Part shown: in pieces, positions 34,051-48,369 of the stretch | How positions within the stretch are numbered: the first letter of the stretch is position 1 | How the letters are laid out: each line of letters begins with the position of its first letter | DNA from: Spirodela intermedia | Lineage: Eukaryota > Streptophyta > Magnoliopsida > Alismatales > Araceae | DNA: 64,000 nucleotides | Assembly: GCA_902729315.2 (NCBI GenBank) | Contig: LR746273.1 | Location: 5,616,001-5,680,000 of the forward strand | Reading direction: 5' to 3' | Translations under genes and position numbers: made by a program | The notes under the pieces: model-generated | Told to the model about the DNA's origin: nothing | Seen by the model: the letters and a program-made list of their open reading frames with translations, nothing else | Database searches by the model: none

Positions 34051-35836
34051 ATGATCAAAGAATAACCCTCAAACGCCCTCCCCACATATTTTTCTCTTTT
34101 TTATTTATTTAAATTAATAAATTAATTATAAGCATCTACTCCATCATAGGAATGCAAACCAGAAAAGTAGAGTTACCTGCTTCAGCATCTGTACAAGGTG
34201 GTGTTTCTTCTCATTCAAAACATCCAACTTCTTCTCCAGATCCCTTTTCCTTTGCTCTATGTCATTAACACCGTCAAAGATGCTTGCCTAAAAGTAACAT
34301 CACAACACAAACAGGTAAGCACTGAAGGCAAATGGAATATAAAGACAAAAGATAATGAGAGCAACAGAACGATGCAGAGTTCTTTCCAAAGAAGGCGAAT
34401 ATGGTCACTAGTGATTCCATAAAAAAATGAAATAAAGGCAGAATAAAATACGGAGATAGACAAAAGAACTAGATGTAGACCTCTCGAAAAGGATTCTACC
34501 CATGACAAAACATTGGCACAACAAGAGAAGCCACAGCCAACATACACCCCCAGAATAAAAATGCCAAACTGCCCCATAGAAAAAAAATGAAGCTGCACAC
34601 TTAGCTTCAGAACCTAACAATTCCTGATAAAGGCCAGGAGGTACCTACAAGTTGCGACCGCCCCCACTTTATCAATTACAGGTGCCCTTGGTCATGGTAC
34701 CCAAGATCTTCCAGTGGCAAGTACCATGGTCCAACAGCAGCAATTGAGCTAACGCTAGGGTTCCCCTCATACATGTACAATCTTCTTTTCTCTTTCATCT
34801 ACATTATATTTTCTTGTTTTTATAAAATTCAATGTTCTCACATTAATGAACAAGTTCTAAAATACATCTTAGATTTAACGTTGACTCCATCCTAATTCGT
34901 TTAGCTTCATCATCTACGTGGGAAGAAACACTATGCCAAAAAGAAATGTTAATGTTCCCTTATTTGGGACTCTTGGCATTGAAGGAAGTAGATTATACAC
35001 ACAGCTGATTAATTTGGAATCTATGATGTGAATTTTTCATACGTGTACATGACTTGATCCGTGCACTGGTTCCCTATGGTCTGTACTCCCCTCACTAAAG
35101 TCAAGTGGAATTAGCACAGAACTAACTGCAGCTCTCAGACATAAAGAACAGTCAACCACGCCAAAAACTATCAGAAATAGCCAAAAAAATCTACATGGAC
35201 GGCAAAAAAAAAACAGGAGGGCAGATTACAAGCTCAAATCTAAGTTGCTTAGCAAGATTCCTCATGATCATAAAGATGCGAATTCATTTTTCCACAATCA
35301 TTTCTAACGAGATGAATAGCTTTTCAATCTCTCCGCACCTCAACTTTACCGCTGGCCCCCCCATCCGCAGTTGAGTCGTTGACAGCTTTGCTCTCCTCGA
35401 GTTTGTCGCTCTCCCAAATGATAGATTTTGGAGCGGAACAGGACGGCCCGTTCCCCCCTGCTCCTGCTCCGTCACCCTCCCCAATCTCCACATCCTGAAC
35501 CATCTCTTTTGAACCCTCGAGGCGTGCGACGATGCCGCCTTCGGCGTTTTCCGGGGCTACCTCTGCTGAGGACGATACCAACGACTGACCAGGCTTCGGG
35601 CATCCGCTGTCGCCCATTCCCTCCTCCTTCTCCCCTGACGGGAGCTTCTCTTCCTCGGCATCTCCCTCTGCGTCAGTCGCAGTTCCGGAGGCCTGTAGTT
35701 GAGCTAGGGCCCTCGATCGTCTGTCCAGCAGGACCCTGAATTCTCCGACGGAGATGGCCCGCGGAGGCATTGGCCACCGCCGCGGCACATCGGGAACCCT
35801 GTGCAGGTTTCCCCTGTACAACGAGATCGCCACCAT
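30239..35836 (-). CDS. Uncharacterised plant protein, coiled coil plus Ser/Pro-rich tail
   Basis: A four-exon model in frame on the minus strand: 35836-35339, 34287-34177, 32196-31900, 30451-30239, giving about 372 residues. I do not know its function. The N-terminus (MVAISLYRGNLHRVPDVPRRW...ISVGEFRVLLDRRSRAL) looks conserved and basic. The rest of exon 1 is acidic and Gly-rich. Exon 2 (37 codons) is a short coiled coil (NDIEQRKRDLEKKLDVLNEK). Exons 3-4 are Ser/Pro/His-rich and end SVFRDSHLASP. Exons 2-4 have GT-AG sites and phase 0 at each join. The exon 1 donor (GAG|GTGCGG) is weak, and a small extra exon in the first intron (34288-35338) cannot be excluded. It shares an 844-bp upstream region with the divergent DUF1336 gene. 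Confidence 0.8.
34016..34047. repeat. (TA)n microsatellite in intron
   Basis: About 32 bp of TA dinucleotides inside intron 2 of the minus-strand gene. Confidence 0.95.
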
Positions 35837-36680
35837 CTTCCTCCCTTCCTCCCTCTCTCACTGAGCCTCCTCCCAGTGTTCGATTGGGGAAAGTTTCGGT
35901 TTTGATAGTGGTAACTGACAGCATTCACTAACGGATATATCCGATAACAGAGACCACTCCAAAACCGAGCCCTTAATGAAATGGGCTTTTCTGGGCTCAT
36001 GTAAACCCATTCAGGAAGAGTGACACGTCACCGGGCTTTTTGCTCCCCGAACACCAGCGGAATGCCACGCGTCGGTATCGCAAAGGTGATGACGTGTTCT
36101 CCGCGGTCGCTCTAATCATCGGAATATTTTCTCTCGAGACTTGAATGTAAGAAATTACAACAGGATCATTTAATAAGATGCGATTAATATTATTAAATTC
36201 GCACTTTAGGAATCCCCGTTCACACATTATTATTAAAAAAAACCCTACGCCGCCCTGTTAGATCATAATACCCATAATACTTTACATATTTTAATCCTAG
36301 GCTACCTTATTTCGCCCCATCTCTCGAACATCATTAATATTGGAGAGATACCACCTAATCTTTTTCTTCTGCCCATCTCTCCTCCCCTTCTCTATTTCTC
36401 TCTCTAGCTCTGGTGGTGTCTGTCTGGTCAGCCGGTGGCGTGTCGGGTTTCACCTCCACCATCGCGGGGGTTGAGGTGCAGGCGTGTCCACATCATTTTC
36501 TCTCTCATGGGAGCGCCGGTCGCATGGCCTGCTTCGGTGTGAACTGAGGGAAGGATTGGGAGATGGGCAGAGACGAGGGGGGAAGCGCGTCGACCTCCAT
36601 TCATTCCCCCATGGCCTCCGGCCGCTTGATCTGCTTCGGTGATGATGAGCTGAAGGATTGAGAGGCGTGCAGAGGGAAGG
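35837..36680. promoter_or_regulatory. Shared upstream region of two divergent genes
   Basis: The start codons of the minus-strand gene (35836) and plus-strand gene (36681) are 844 bp apart, so this interval must hold both promoters and both 5' UTRs. It has an AT-rich centre (about 36120-36370) between GC-rich flanks, and CT-rich sequence at 36370-36420 close to the plus-strand gene. No single TATA box was chosen. Confidence 0.55.
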
Positions 36681-39600
36681 ATGGGGGGCTGCATGTCGAG
36701 CCCCGGAGAGGGGTGCGCCGGCGGGCGTCTGAAGCCGAGGCGGCGGCCGAGGAGGAGGATTAGGGTGTCCAGGCGGCGGCTATGGTCTCGGAAAACCGCC
36801 TCCATGGAGACGATCCCCGAGGTGGAGGGACAGACCAACGGCTGCGCCGCCGTCGGCGACGATGGATGCCGCACTTACGGGAACCCCGTCTTTCGAGGTG
36901 AAAGAAAAAGTCAATTGATCGCGGCGATTTGTTCCGTTCAATGCTCGCCCTTATTTTCCCTTAGTTTGGTAAATTGCTATGCGTCGTTTGTGTATATCTG
37001 GGCGCTGCGAGTTTCTGCTTTCGCTGATTTTTCCGAGAAAGTTTTTCTTTATTGGGTGTCTGGGTGTCGCGAGTTTTGACAAAAACGTATGGGATAAATA
37101 TTTGATTTCTTTCTTTTTCTGGAACTTCTTTCGCTGTTCCTAGCATTTTAAAAGAGGGTAAAATCAATGGATCTTCGTCTTTCATTCAATTTACTTCCCA
37201 TTTCTTGTGCGTTTTGATCTCTTTTCTCGATGTTTCTCCCTCATGCTCGTGTTAAATGCTTGCTCTTTTTGTTGTGGATCACCCGAGACTGTCCATATCT
37301 ATTTACCATTGGCTGGCTCGGCAGCACTTATCTTCATGGCTGTCGGCTTTCCATCTTATGCGCTGTTGTAATCAGTATTTTGTGAATATTGCAGGATTTA
37401 TGCGACATTCCAATGTGGCATATAGTCCCATTGAACAAAGTCTTATAATATTTTTGGTTCTTTATTCACATTTCTTTTTTTCGAATGAGTACCTGAGGTT
37501 TCTGCGTGATTTTTTGTGTATATATTGCATATATCCCATTGTCCAGACGACATGCCCTTCATTTATCCTATAAAACCTTGTCAATTCTCTTTTTTTCTCA
37601 ACCAAAAATATGCACATCTTAGGAAGTAAAGAAGAGGCATGGTTCGATACTACCCTATCTCTGGAGTCAGATTGTGATGAAGATTTTCTAAGCGTACCAG
37701 AAGGTATGTCTTGCTGGATACGTTGATATTGATAATTAACATTGTTGAGGCATATCAGCATTAACGTCATGATGTTATGGATAACCCTTGGATTAATGTG
37801 GTTTCAGATGCATTATCTTTAAATGGCTTTGAAGCTGCATCTGTGTCAAGTCTTACCTCATTCAGGGACGCTACCTTTGAAGAGATTAGTACCAACGTTC
37901 TCTCAGTGCCGTCCTCTGACCTGCAGCTAAAAGGACTGAAAGTATCAGAGACAGCTATCGGAAATTCAGCCCATAATGTGAATTCACAAGAAAGTAACAC
38001 ATCTAAACATTTTGCGAGCCATGATGAAGCGTCCACTGTTTATGCTGATGAAATTGTCGCCGGTGATGGAAGAATATTGGACCCTTGTGGTATTCTTCCA
38101 AACAATTGCTTGCCTTGTCTAGTTCCAGTTGAAAAGAAGGGTTCTTTAAGCTCCAGTCCACCTGGTTCAAGAAAAAAGGCTACCTTAAGACTCTCCTTCA
38201 AATGGAGATCTGGAGAAGGCCATACTCCAAATACTCTTCGTGAGTTTTCAATTGATTGTTTCCCTGAAGCTAATTTTTTTTTAACTTTCGATTTACTCCT
38301 CTGCTTTCTTTGTCAGACCTTGATTACTGCTCACGGTTTAATACATGGAAACTGTTCTTGTACTGTCATTTTTTTACCGTTTGCTTTACTTCTGAATAAT
38401 CAACTCAAAGCATTGATACATAACAGGTGCAGAGCGTATTATTTTTTTTCTTTTGATTTTTCTTGAGCTCCTGCACTTAAACTAAACTAAATTAGAGACC
38501 TTAAACTAAATATGCTTTGAGACAGAGAGGGTTCCTCTTCTTTGCGTCTGATTTACTCAAGCATAAGCCTCATCAGTGTCTTGTGTATAATCGAAATATA
38601 ATTTTTTACCTAAATTTATAAAATCCATTTACCAAGTCCTGTCATCCCTCCTTTCAAAAAATATTTTCTTGTGACATAGGCGTATTTTATGTACTTAGCC
38701 TCTGATGTAGCACCAAAATTTATGAGAAAGCTTTAGTCTTTCAGTGTTGATACCATTCATCTGAGCTTCTGCCTGCTTTTAGCTGCAATTTCGCTCTTTC
38801 TCTGTGCCTCTGTACCCATTCTAAGTTCCCCCTTGTAGTTTTTTTGTATTTTATTTGTCCGTATATCCAACATTGGGACACTTGGATGTGTCAGCTTATG
38901 CATTTTCATAAAGTAGGTGATACTCAATATCTTTTTTTCCAAAATAAAATCTGTTTCTTTTATTTTTGGTCTGCAGCAGTGTTTATGTTATATCGCAGTA
39001 GCCTGATTGCCTTTTATTTTTGGTAACATGTTATTTTCTGATTTGTCAAAGCCGTAGGTCTATCAGTCTGATACATGGATAGTTGAGTGATATTTATCTG
39101 CTCTGGTTCCTTAATTTTATCTTTTAATGACTTTCTATTTTCATTTGTGCTCCAGTCAGTACAAAGTCCTTCGTTGAAAGACCACTAGCAGCTTCCCAAG
39201 TTCCTTACTGCCTGCTGGAGAAAAATATGCCAGATTGTTGGTCCAACATTGAGCCTGGTACTTTCAAGGTTCGGGGCGAAAATTATCTGAGGTACTACAA
39301 AATTTACTGAAACATGATAACTCTTTCTGGTCCCCCTTTTTTGAAGTCACCGATAGCATTACTTATTTGATGATATTTGTGAGACAGGGAATTCCAATAA
39401 CTCTCTGCATTTATATACATTGTAAAGTTCATACTGGACAAGAAAGAAGGATATATGCGTGCATTTTCTTAAGTTTTTCTGTAGGACACTGATGTCTCGT
39501 GTTTTGTTTGTTTCCTTTTTTCAGCCTTACTCATTTCTTCTCAGCAAGGTTAAATAACCATCTGCCACTTACATGCATTCTGAATTTCCATGTAGGGACA

Positions 39601-42600
39601 AAAAGAAAGAGTTTGCTCAAAATTGTGCAGCTTATTATCCTTTCGGTGTGGATGTCTTCTTATGCAAGCAGAAAATTGATCACATTGCTCGCTTTGTTGA
39701 ACTTCCAAGTGTAAATTCATCTGGAAAATTTCCATCCGTCCTTGTTGTAAACGTGCAGGTATTAATTCATTATGCCTTTCTCGTTGGGAAATTTTGGTAG
39801 TATTCGAAATTTGTTTTTATCCACTACATGCCGTGAGAAATAACTATCACAATGAATTATAATTTTGTACTACAATTGCAATTCAAATTATTTTTTTGAT
39901 CAAAAAAATTTTATATGTTAGAGGTTTATTGTATCAATGAATCTTTTGTCTGATCAAGTGAACTGCATTCTATTCCTAAGTGGTGTTTTCTAGATGTTAA
40001 AATTCTATCATTGTTTGGCAGCCAGATGCCTTCGAATGTGAACTGCATTCAGGGGTTAAGCCATTCCCATTTTTTCTCTATGACCAGTTACGAAGTGTAT
40101 TCAACCATTCACAACTGACCATTGGGCTGTGAATGACTGAACTCATTTGGCGTTGACTCTACTTCTCACTATGGCAGAATTCTGAACATTTGATTTATTT
40201 TGAAATATAAGTGCTGGTATTATTTATGGCTTTTAAGGATTTTATGCTAATAATAATCCTTGTGCATAGCATCACGTAGACTTTTATATAAAATATTTTT
40301 TCAAATATTTAATGTATTTTAAAGTTATTTTAAAATATATAGATATGCAAAAATAAGTCTCACCTAACTCACTTTATTGCCTAGGCATTAAAGACAGTGG
40401 ACCATCACCTGGTTCACCTTAGAAGTATGCTGGATGCGCACACACACACACACACAGGAGGAGAGGATATAATGTAGATCATTCAGGTTATTTCTTTTTT
40501 AGGCCTTGATTTTTAAGGACGTGATGGATGGTGATAGAAGATTATTCATTTAAGCTTCTAGAACCAGCAAGAATGTTATGTGATCACCATGTTCACAATT
40601 CCCCTGGAGTGTGTCTCCCTTAATGTGAAGTGTCTCAAATTGACTTTTGACAGATTGTCTCCAAACTAGAGACTAGGCTAGGTTTTGGCTGATGAAACTT
40701 AAGAGAGCTTAACTGTAGTTCGGTTGTGATTGAACGTATTATCCACTTTTATTTTGGTTTTGTAGTCTTAACATTAGAGCCACTTATCTTCTTGCACACA
40801 TAATTCACATCTGGTAATGACTCTAGTTCATGTACTTTTTCTTCCAGATCCCACTATACTCTGCTGCAATCTTTCAAAATGAAACTAATGGGGAAGGAAT
40901 GAGCTACGTACTGTATTTTAGGCTCTCTGAGAACTTCTCAAAGGAGTTTCCTATGCATTTCCAGGAAAATCTGAGGGTAAGGTTCAGCACAAAAAAAAAT
41001 TCTCTACTTGTGCTTCTTAACCTGTTGTTTTTACGCTGGTTATCAATCACATGCTTTATGTTTTTTCCTCTTCCCATTTTTTGCGAGTCTTAGCATGTAC
41101 AAGATTTGTTGTAGGATTGTTTTGAAAAAATAGCTGTTGAAGTACATGCCTGTGTTGCGGCAGACGATCTTGGTGTCAGAGGTAATTGCTGCCGTTTCAA
41201 CACTTTTTTATTATTGACTTCAGCATTCCTCGGAGTCATGTTCCACTTCTCCCTTTAAGGGACTGCCTTCTAAAAAATCTCGCATATCCCTTTGTCAAAT
41301 TCAGCTCCCACCTTTGACATGATTCTTTCAAGTTCCAGGTAACTTACGAAAACGTTCTCCTCTTTGCATGAGATTACAGTGTGCAACTAAGAGAGTCGCT
41401 TTCCTATGTGACAACCAGCCATAGGAAGTTCTTGTGCTGTTTGAGTTAACTCGACCAGGTGGTTGTTGACGGGTCTTAACAATGGAGTATGGAACTGGCT
41501 TGCTCAAGACGGATTCATCTGATGTCTTAGGATTCTGATGGGTACCCCGGGTCGAGACCGGACAAAAAGGGAAACTGGCTCTGATTGGGATAATAAGATG
41601 GAAACAAACCCTGGGTCGGTCGGACCGTCGTAGAGAGAGACTGGTTCACCAAACGAGGTAACTACAGACTTCTCAACTACTAGGAAGGGAAAGTAACCAA
41701 GGGAGTCGACTTGCAGGTGATGTCCCTCGGGGATGGAAGGGAAATGGGTAGTGGCTGCTTCGAGATGGCCTGTCTCTGAGACTTTTCTTATGCATGTCCT
41801 CCTCCTTTGGTCCGGGGTTCTTTAATAGGGGTGCTCGTACGGAAAAGGCAAGGTCGTTTCCTGGTCACGGTGTTGGAGTCGCCCTCTTCTTCTGCTCCGC
41901 TGTGCTTCTGGCTCTGGCCTCCAACGGCTCGCTGCCCCTGTCAGGGTCCCACTTCTTCGAGAAGGTTGTCTTGACCGTTCCACCGAAACAGTTTGAGGGA
42001 CCTCTTTCCATGTGGATGCCCTTGGGTCGAAAGGGCCTCAACAGATTCTCTCATTTTCCAGTCAAAATCCCTGTCGTAATTTGGATGCACCACATTTCTT
42101 TAAATACACGGTTTCCTATTTTTGAAAGCTCAGGGGAAATTAGAGAATTCTAGATTCCTTAGATGGGTTGATCGAGATTATCAAAGAAGATTTATCTGCT
42201 TCATAATTTCGCTTACTGTGGTCATTCTGATTTTTCTGTTGAAGTAAAAATTTTACCGGCAATGTTGAAGCTAGTCATAAAAAATGATATCGAAACTGTG
42301 GAAAAAAATGAAAATGCATATCCAAATAAAATGATAAACATTATGATTCCAAATTGAGGTATACAATTTCATATGATAAGTAATCACTCTCTAGCTAGTG
42401 TTCATTACATTGATTAAATATATGTTACTGTCTTTCGTTTCCATAAAAGAGGAAGTGGCGATGTATTGATTCTGAACAGAATCATAATGCATGAATTTGT
42501 GCACTTCAATGAATAAGGAATTCATGTTCTGTCAATTAACAAATTTGCTCCGGTTCGTTGTTCGAGTAAATGTTCTATGCAGTACTTGGTGAAATCATCC

Positions 42601-44157
42601 TTGGTGTTTCTTATATAATTTTTTTCATCTATTTTTAATGGAGGTATAATATATTGACTACTTTTTGTCTGATTTTTTTTATGGAAGCATAACATGTTAT
42701 TTCTTTCTTTATATTCAGTAAGTGTCAACCTTTCATCGATCTTATTTGCAGTGTGGTCTATTTTGGAACAGAAAATAATCGATGACGAAGTAGAAAAGGT
42801 CAAGGGTTTTGCTGTAGATACTATCCTACCTGTTCGAGAAAGGCTAAAGATATTGGGCCGTGTTGTGAATATCGATGATCTTCATCTGAGTGCAGCTGAG
42901 CGGAAGCTTATGCATGCTTACAATGAGAAGCCTGTTCTTTCCCGTCCCCAGCATGAGTTTTACTTGGCAAGTATTTCTCTTCTGACTTTCAGCACCAGCA
43001 CCCACTGATACTGATTGTCAAGGATCCTCCACTCGAGATATCAAAGAAAATTAAAATAATGTCGCCTAATGTCTGTCATCAAATGCAGTTTCTTCGCATT
43101 TATATTTCTTCATATATGACAAACTTTGCCCAAATGAGAATAATAAAAGTCAGTATTTCTACACATTGCAGCACAAAAGGAGAAGCAAGAGGCCATTAAT
43201 TCTCAGAATACTCCTGATAATTGAAAGTACATATATAAATGCATATGTTCCGATGAGGATAAACCTTTTCTAACTGTTTATCCAATGCTTCGTACTGGAC
43301 CTTTCACTGATGAACTGGGCAAGAACAAAAGCTCTGAAAGAGTATTTTTATCAGAAGGCATCCCTTCTATCTCTAGTTGCATTCAAGGCTTCCTATGGAT
43401 CATGGAAAAACCTGCATCATAAAAACCCATGTTCAAAAATTTATTTGTACAGTGAACCGTTGGCTTTGTGAATATTACATCTGTGTCCACTCTATTCTCG
43501 CAGGTTTGCACTTGAGCTAGAAATGCCTCCCCCTTGCCGGGAAATCTACAACAATATTAGTTAGTTTTTTTGTTGTAAAAATACCCAAATGAAGTGATTA
43601 ACTGCTGCAAATCACACAGCCTGATGATTTGATTGCTTTGAGAAGCATTTTTATATTTGTTAAAAAAAATAATTACGTGTCTAATTCATTTATCAAGAGT
43701 TCTTTTTTTTTCATTTTTTTAATCACTGAAAACTATTTTTCAAACTCTTGGGACTGGAGAATCTTGTCGGAATATTCATGAATAATATGTGAAAAAGTTA
43801 TAGAACTGGGGGCTGCTTCTCTTCCATGTTCTTCTTTCTCTGACTCTCTGCGTGCAATTTCTGACAGGGAGAAGATTATCTTGAGATTGATATAGACATG
43901 CACAGGTTTAGTTACATCTCCAGAAAGGGGTTCGAGGCATTTCTAGACAGGCTGAAGATCTGCGTCCTGGACGTCGGCTTGACCATTCAGGTAAACTCCA
44001 TACTTCACTAGATCTGCAACAATTTTTGCCCAAAATTCACGCGGCACTCGTGCAGGGAAACAAGCCCGAAGAGCTCCCAGAACAGGTCTTGTGTTGCATC
44101 AGGCTGAATCAGATCAACTACTCCAGCTATCAGCAGCTTGCCGTCCCCTGCTCCTGA
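36681..44157 (+). CDS. CW14: DUF1336 / EDR2_C-domain protein, CW14-like
   Basis: Ten exons keep phase throughout: 36681-36897, 37623-37703, 37808-38239, 39156-39291, 39596-39758, 40848-40976, 41115-41181, 42752-42966, 43868-43990, 44056-44157, giving 554 residues. The N-terminus MGGCMSSP fits N-myristoylation on Gly2 with palmitoylation on Cys4, so membrane attachment is likely. A basic region follows, then GSKEEAWFD...[10 protein letters not shown] and SLNGFEA, typical of this subgroup. From about residue 265 to the end lies the DUF1336 domain ([54 protein letters not shown]). Molecular function of the family is not established. Intron 8 uses a GC donor (see findings), and intron 7 (1.57 kb) holds a foreign-looking GC-rich insert. 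Upstream alternatives for the start were not seen. Confidence 0.9.
40438..40456. repeat. (CA)n microsatellite in intron
   Basis: Short CA dinucleotide run in intron 5 of the DUF1336 gene. Confidence 0.9.
41345..42160. other. GC-rich insert in intron 7 of the DUF1336 gene
   Basis: This block differs in base composition from the AT-rich intron on both sides and contains a 119-codon ORF (41794-42153) with one hydrophobic stretch ([19 protein letters not shown]). It matches none of the retroelement families in the window. Composition and style resemble plant mitochondrial spacer DNA, so an organelle-to-nucleus transfer is one possibility. I could not tie it to any known organellar gene. Confidence 0.35.
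42967..43867 (+). other. GC-AG intron of the DUF1336 gene
   Basis: The exon ends TACTTG and the intron starts GCAAGT. The acceptor is CTGACAG before GGAGAAGATTAT. Phase 0 on both sides joins FYL to GEDYLEID, the expected family sequence. The nearby GT (GCAA|GT) would put the next exon into a stop after a few codons, so the GC donor is required. Confidence 0.85.
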
Positions 44158-44761
44158 GCTGAGAAGCAAAAGAAGCACCCCTTCCCCCACAACTGATCAT
44201 TTTTTTTCCCAAATTGGCATCATCAATCTACCCAGCCCTAAAGAAGATATTGGGTTCGACATGAGAGTGGCAGTATAGCTTCAGAGATGGTGCCCCAGAC
44301 CCACCCAGGTGAGATTTCTATAAATGTCTCCCTGTTGATTGGTCTATAGAGGAAAATACTCATAATATTGCGGCTCAAACCCGTCATGTAAAGACAGACT
44401 GCAATAATCAATAAACCCTGTAACCAAGGGCCTGATCACTTCATGTGAATAGATTCCTCTAAGAACCAAGCTCTTGGTGAGCTTCTACCTCTTGAGCTGC
44501 AGCGACCACAGCTTTCATCACCCAGAGGCACCTGCCCATTTTGCCACGTAGCAGGCCATGGGGTGGCCACATGGCGGGACTCCCACTAAAATCTGCCCAA
44601 TTTTTTTTTTGCTATTTTGGGTGGGTTTCAGCTCAGCCCATTTGATTCTTCTGATTTTATGTCAACGCAAACATGGAGTTGAGAGAGATTAGTTACGACC
44701 TGAAATTTGTCAACTTCAAAGAACTCTACTTTTATCCAACCCGTTGATATCCACATAAGTT

Positions 44762-44807
<46 letters not shown>

Positions 44808-45380
44808 CATTCTTATTCAATGTTAGTTAATGATTATATACAATAAAGACAAAATTGTACTTTTAGACATCGGGTCAACTTACTTAAGAAGAATGTATTT
44901 TACTATTATGATTAACTTTATATTTTATTGTACTTCATTTATTAGGTTGTAAATATTATAATATAAATATTTGAAGGAGAGAAACACGAGGTCAACCTCG
45001 AGCCTCATGAAAGTCAGATGTCACGTAAATTGATGTGAGGCTTGTTTCACAGTGGACCCCACAAAAAACTAAAAGGCGTTGACTGGCTTAAATCATTCGT
45101 ATAGGCAAGTTGTTCTGTATCTTTTTGAGATATCGTAATTGTTAATAGTAAGAATATTAAAATTTTCGTATACTATATTCGTAAAATGCTCTCTCCTAAC
45201 AAGAGGTAGGCGCAATGCGTCAAGTAATTACGGCCCAATCTAAAATAGGCCCAATAATTATTGGGCCGGGCCGGATTCGAGCGGGCCAGGTTTATTGTCG
45301 TTCTTCTTGTTAGACTAGAGGGGTATTAGGGATAAAATGAATCTTGTAGGTTCTTTAATAAAATGTCGACATTATGTTTT
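44158..45380. other. Intergenic with (CT)n tract
   Basis: Contains the 3' UTR of the DUF1336 gene and a 41-bp pure (CT)n run at 44765-44805. No gene is supported. The interval ends in the promoter of the E2 gene. Confidence 0.6.
44765..44805. repeat. (CT)n microsatellite
   Basis: About 20 uninterrupted CT units between the DUF1336 and E2 genes. Confidence 0.97.
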
Positions 45381-46706
45381 CGAATTTTGGATGGTGGCGC
45401 GTTAAGATCAGAATCTCTCTCTCTCTCTCTCGCGCGCTTCAGTGGTTTCGACGGCAGGCTTTCACTCAGGAAAGGTACGTCCGTCTTCTGCGTTCCCCTC
45501 TCGAGCTTCCTCCCTTCTCCTCTGTAGATGTTTAGATGTGGCTGAGCATTCGGTGGAACAAGGTGTAGAAATCACGTTCAAGAAAGATAAAATTTTCGTT
45601 GAACTGGGAGCCGATGTGAGCACAGGGGAGGATGATAACAGGGGGTGATAGATTTCTTCTCCCAGGAGGGCGACCGGAAGGAGAAGGCTAGAAATCAAAT
45701 TTTCCTTTAAAATCCCTTGGAAGTTTATGAAATCAATCTCGCCTCTATGAAGATAGATGGCTAGGGGTTTTAATGCCCTAGTTTAAGATCTTGGGTTAGG
45801 GTTTGGGTTTATAAAAGGTAGAAAATGTGGCTAGTGTTTGGCAATTCACGTTGCGTTTTAAGTATCTCTGTTTCATCATGCATTTGGTTATTCCTACAGA
45901 GAAAAAGAAATTCAAGTTCGTACCCTGGATTTTGCGACGCGTAGCATGGTAAATGATTTATGGCTAATATTTAGCAGTATTGTGTGTTTGCATGCTCTTG
46001 ATTAAAATTTTATGCTATAACTAAGATAGAAAACTTATGCCTAGTAGTCGTGTCATTTGATGTCCTTAAGTTTAGGAATCCGATAAAATTTGAGAAGTTT
46101 AAGGTTATATAAGAATAATGTTGAGACATTAATATGGAGATGGATTAGCATTGGCATAACATTTAGTCGGTATAGCCCTTTTTCATCCTTATGTCAATGA
46201 ACTTACCTCGAGGTTGTTGTCTATATTTCTCCAAGTGGGCATGCATGCAAATACTTATAGTTTCTCACACTAAGGTACATCAAGATGTCAGTTTCCTAGA
46301 AAAGAAATTAGAGTAGCATGCTCGTCTTGAGATTTTTTTGTTGAATAGATGGCACCGTCTTCACTTTTCACGTCAGGACACTCTTTATTGAAACTACAAT
46401 GCATCGATCTGAATAATCATGGTCTTGAGGAAGATTAGAAAACGTCCTATAATAACATGAATGGGAGAGATCCCTGTCTGTTGTCATCGTGACTGATTTC
46501 TGCCGGAAAAGATTGACATAATTATGCTCAAGAAAGTGTATTTCGAAATTTAAATCATCGTTATTACCGGAGCCCAGAAAGAATTCAGCCAGTGTTTGAC
46601 TAATGTCTGTTGTCTTGGATTTGCTTTTCATTACACATTACCCTGGCAAGAAACTTAGTGTACAAGAAAAATGATTTTAGGTCTCTTTATTGACGTTAAG
46701 CTCGAA
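45381..46706 (+). promoter_or_regulatory. 5' leader of the E2 gene with probable 5' UTR intron
   Basis: A short (CT)n run at about 45415-45432 sits where the transcription start is likely. A good splice donor (AAAG|GTACGT, 45474/45475) has no coding partner nearby. An acceptor (GATTTTAG at about 46680) just before the start codon would make 45475-46680 an intron in the 5' UTR. This is inferred from the splice sites only. Confidence 0.5.

Positions 46707-48369
<1,663 letters not shown>

Noticed and set aside
36961-37185. Minus-strand ORF in intron 1 of the DUF1336 gene
   Set aside because: No domain and it lies inside a well-supported intron.
41794-42153. 119-codon ORF in intron 7 of the DUF1336 gene as a separate gene
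   Set aside because: No recognised domain, no partner exons, and it lies in an insert of unclear origin; kept only as part of that insert.
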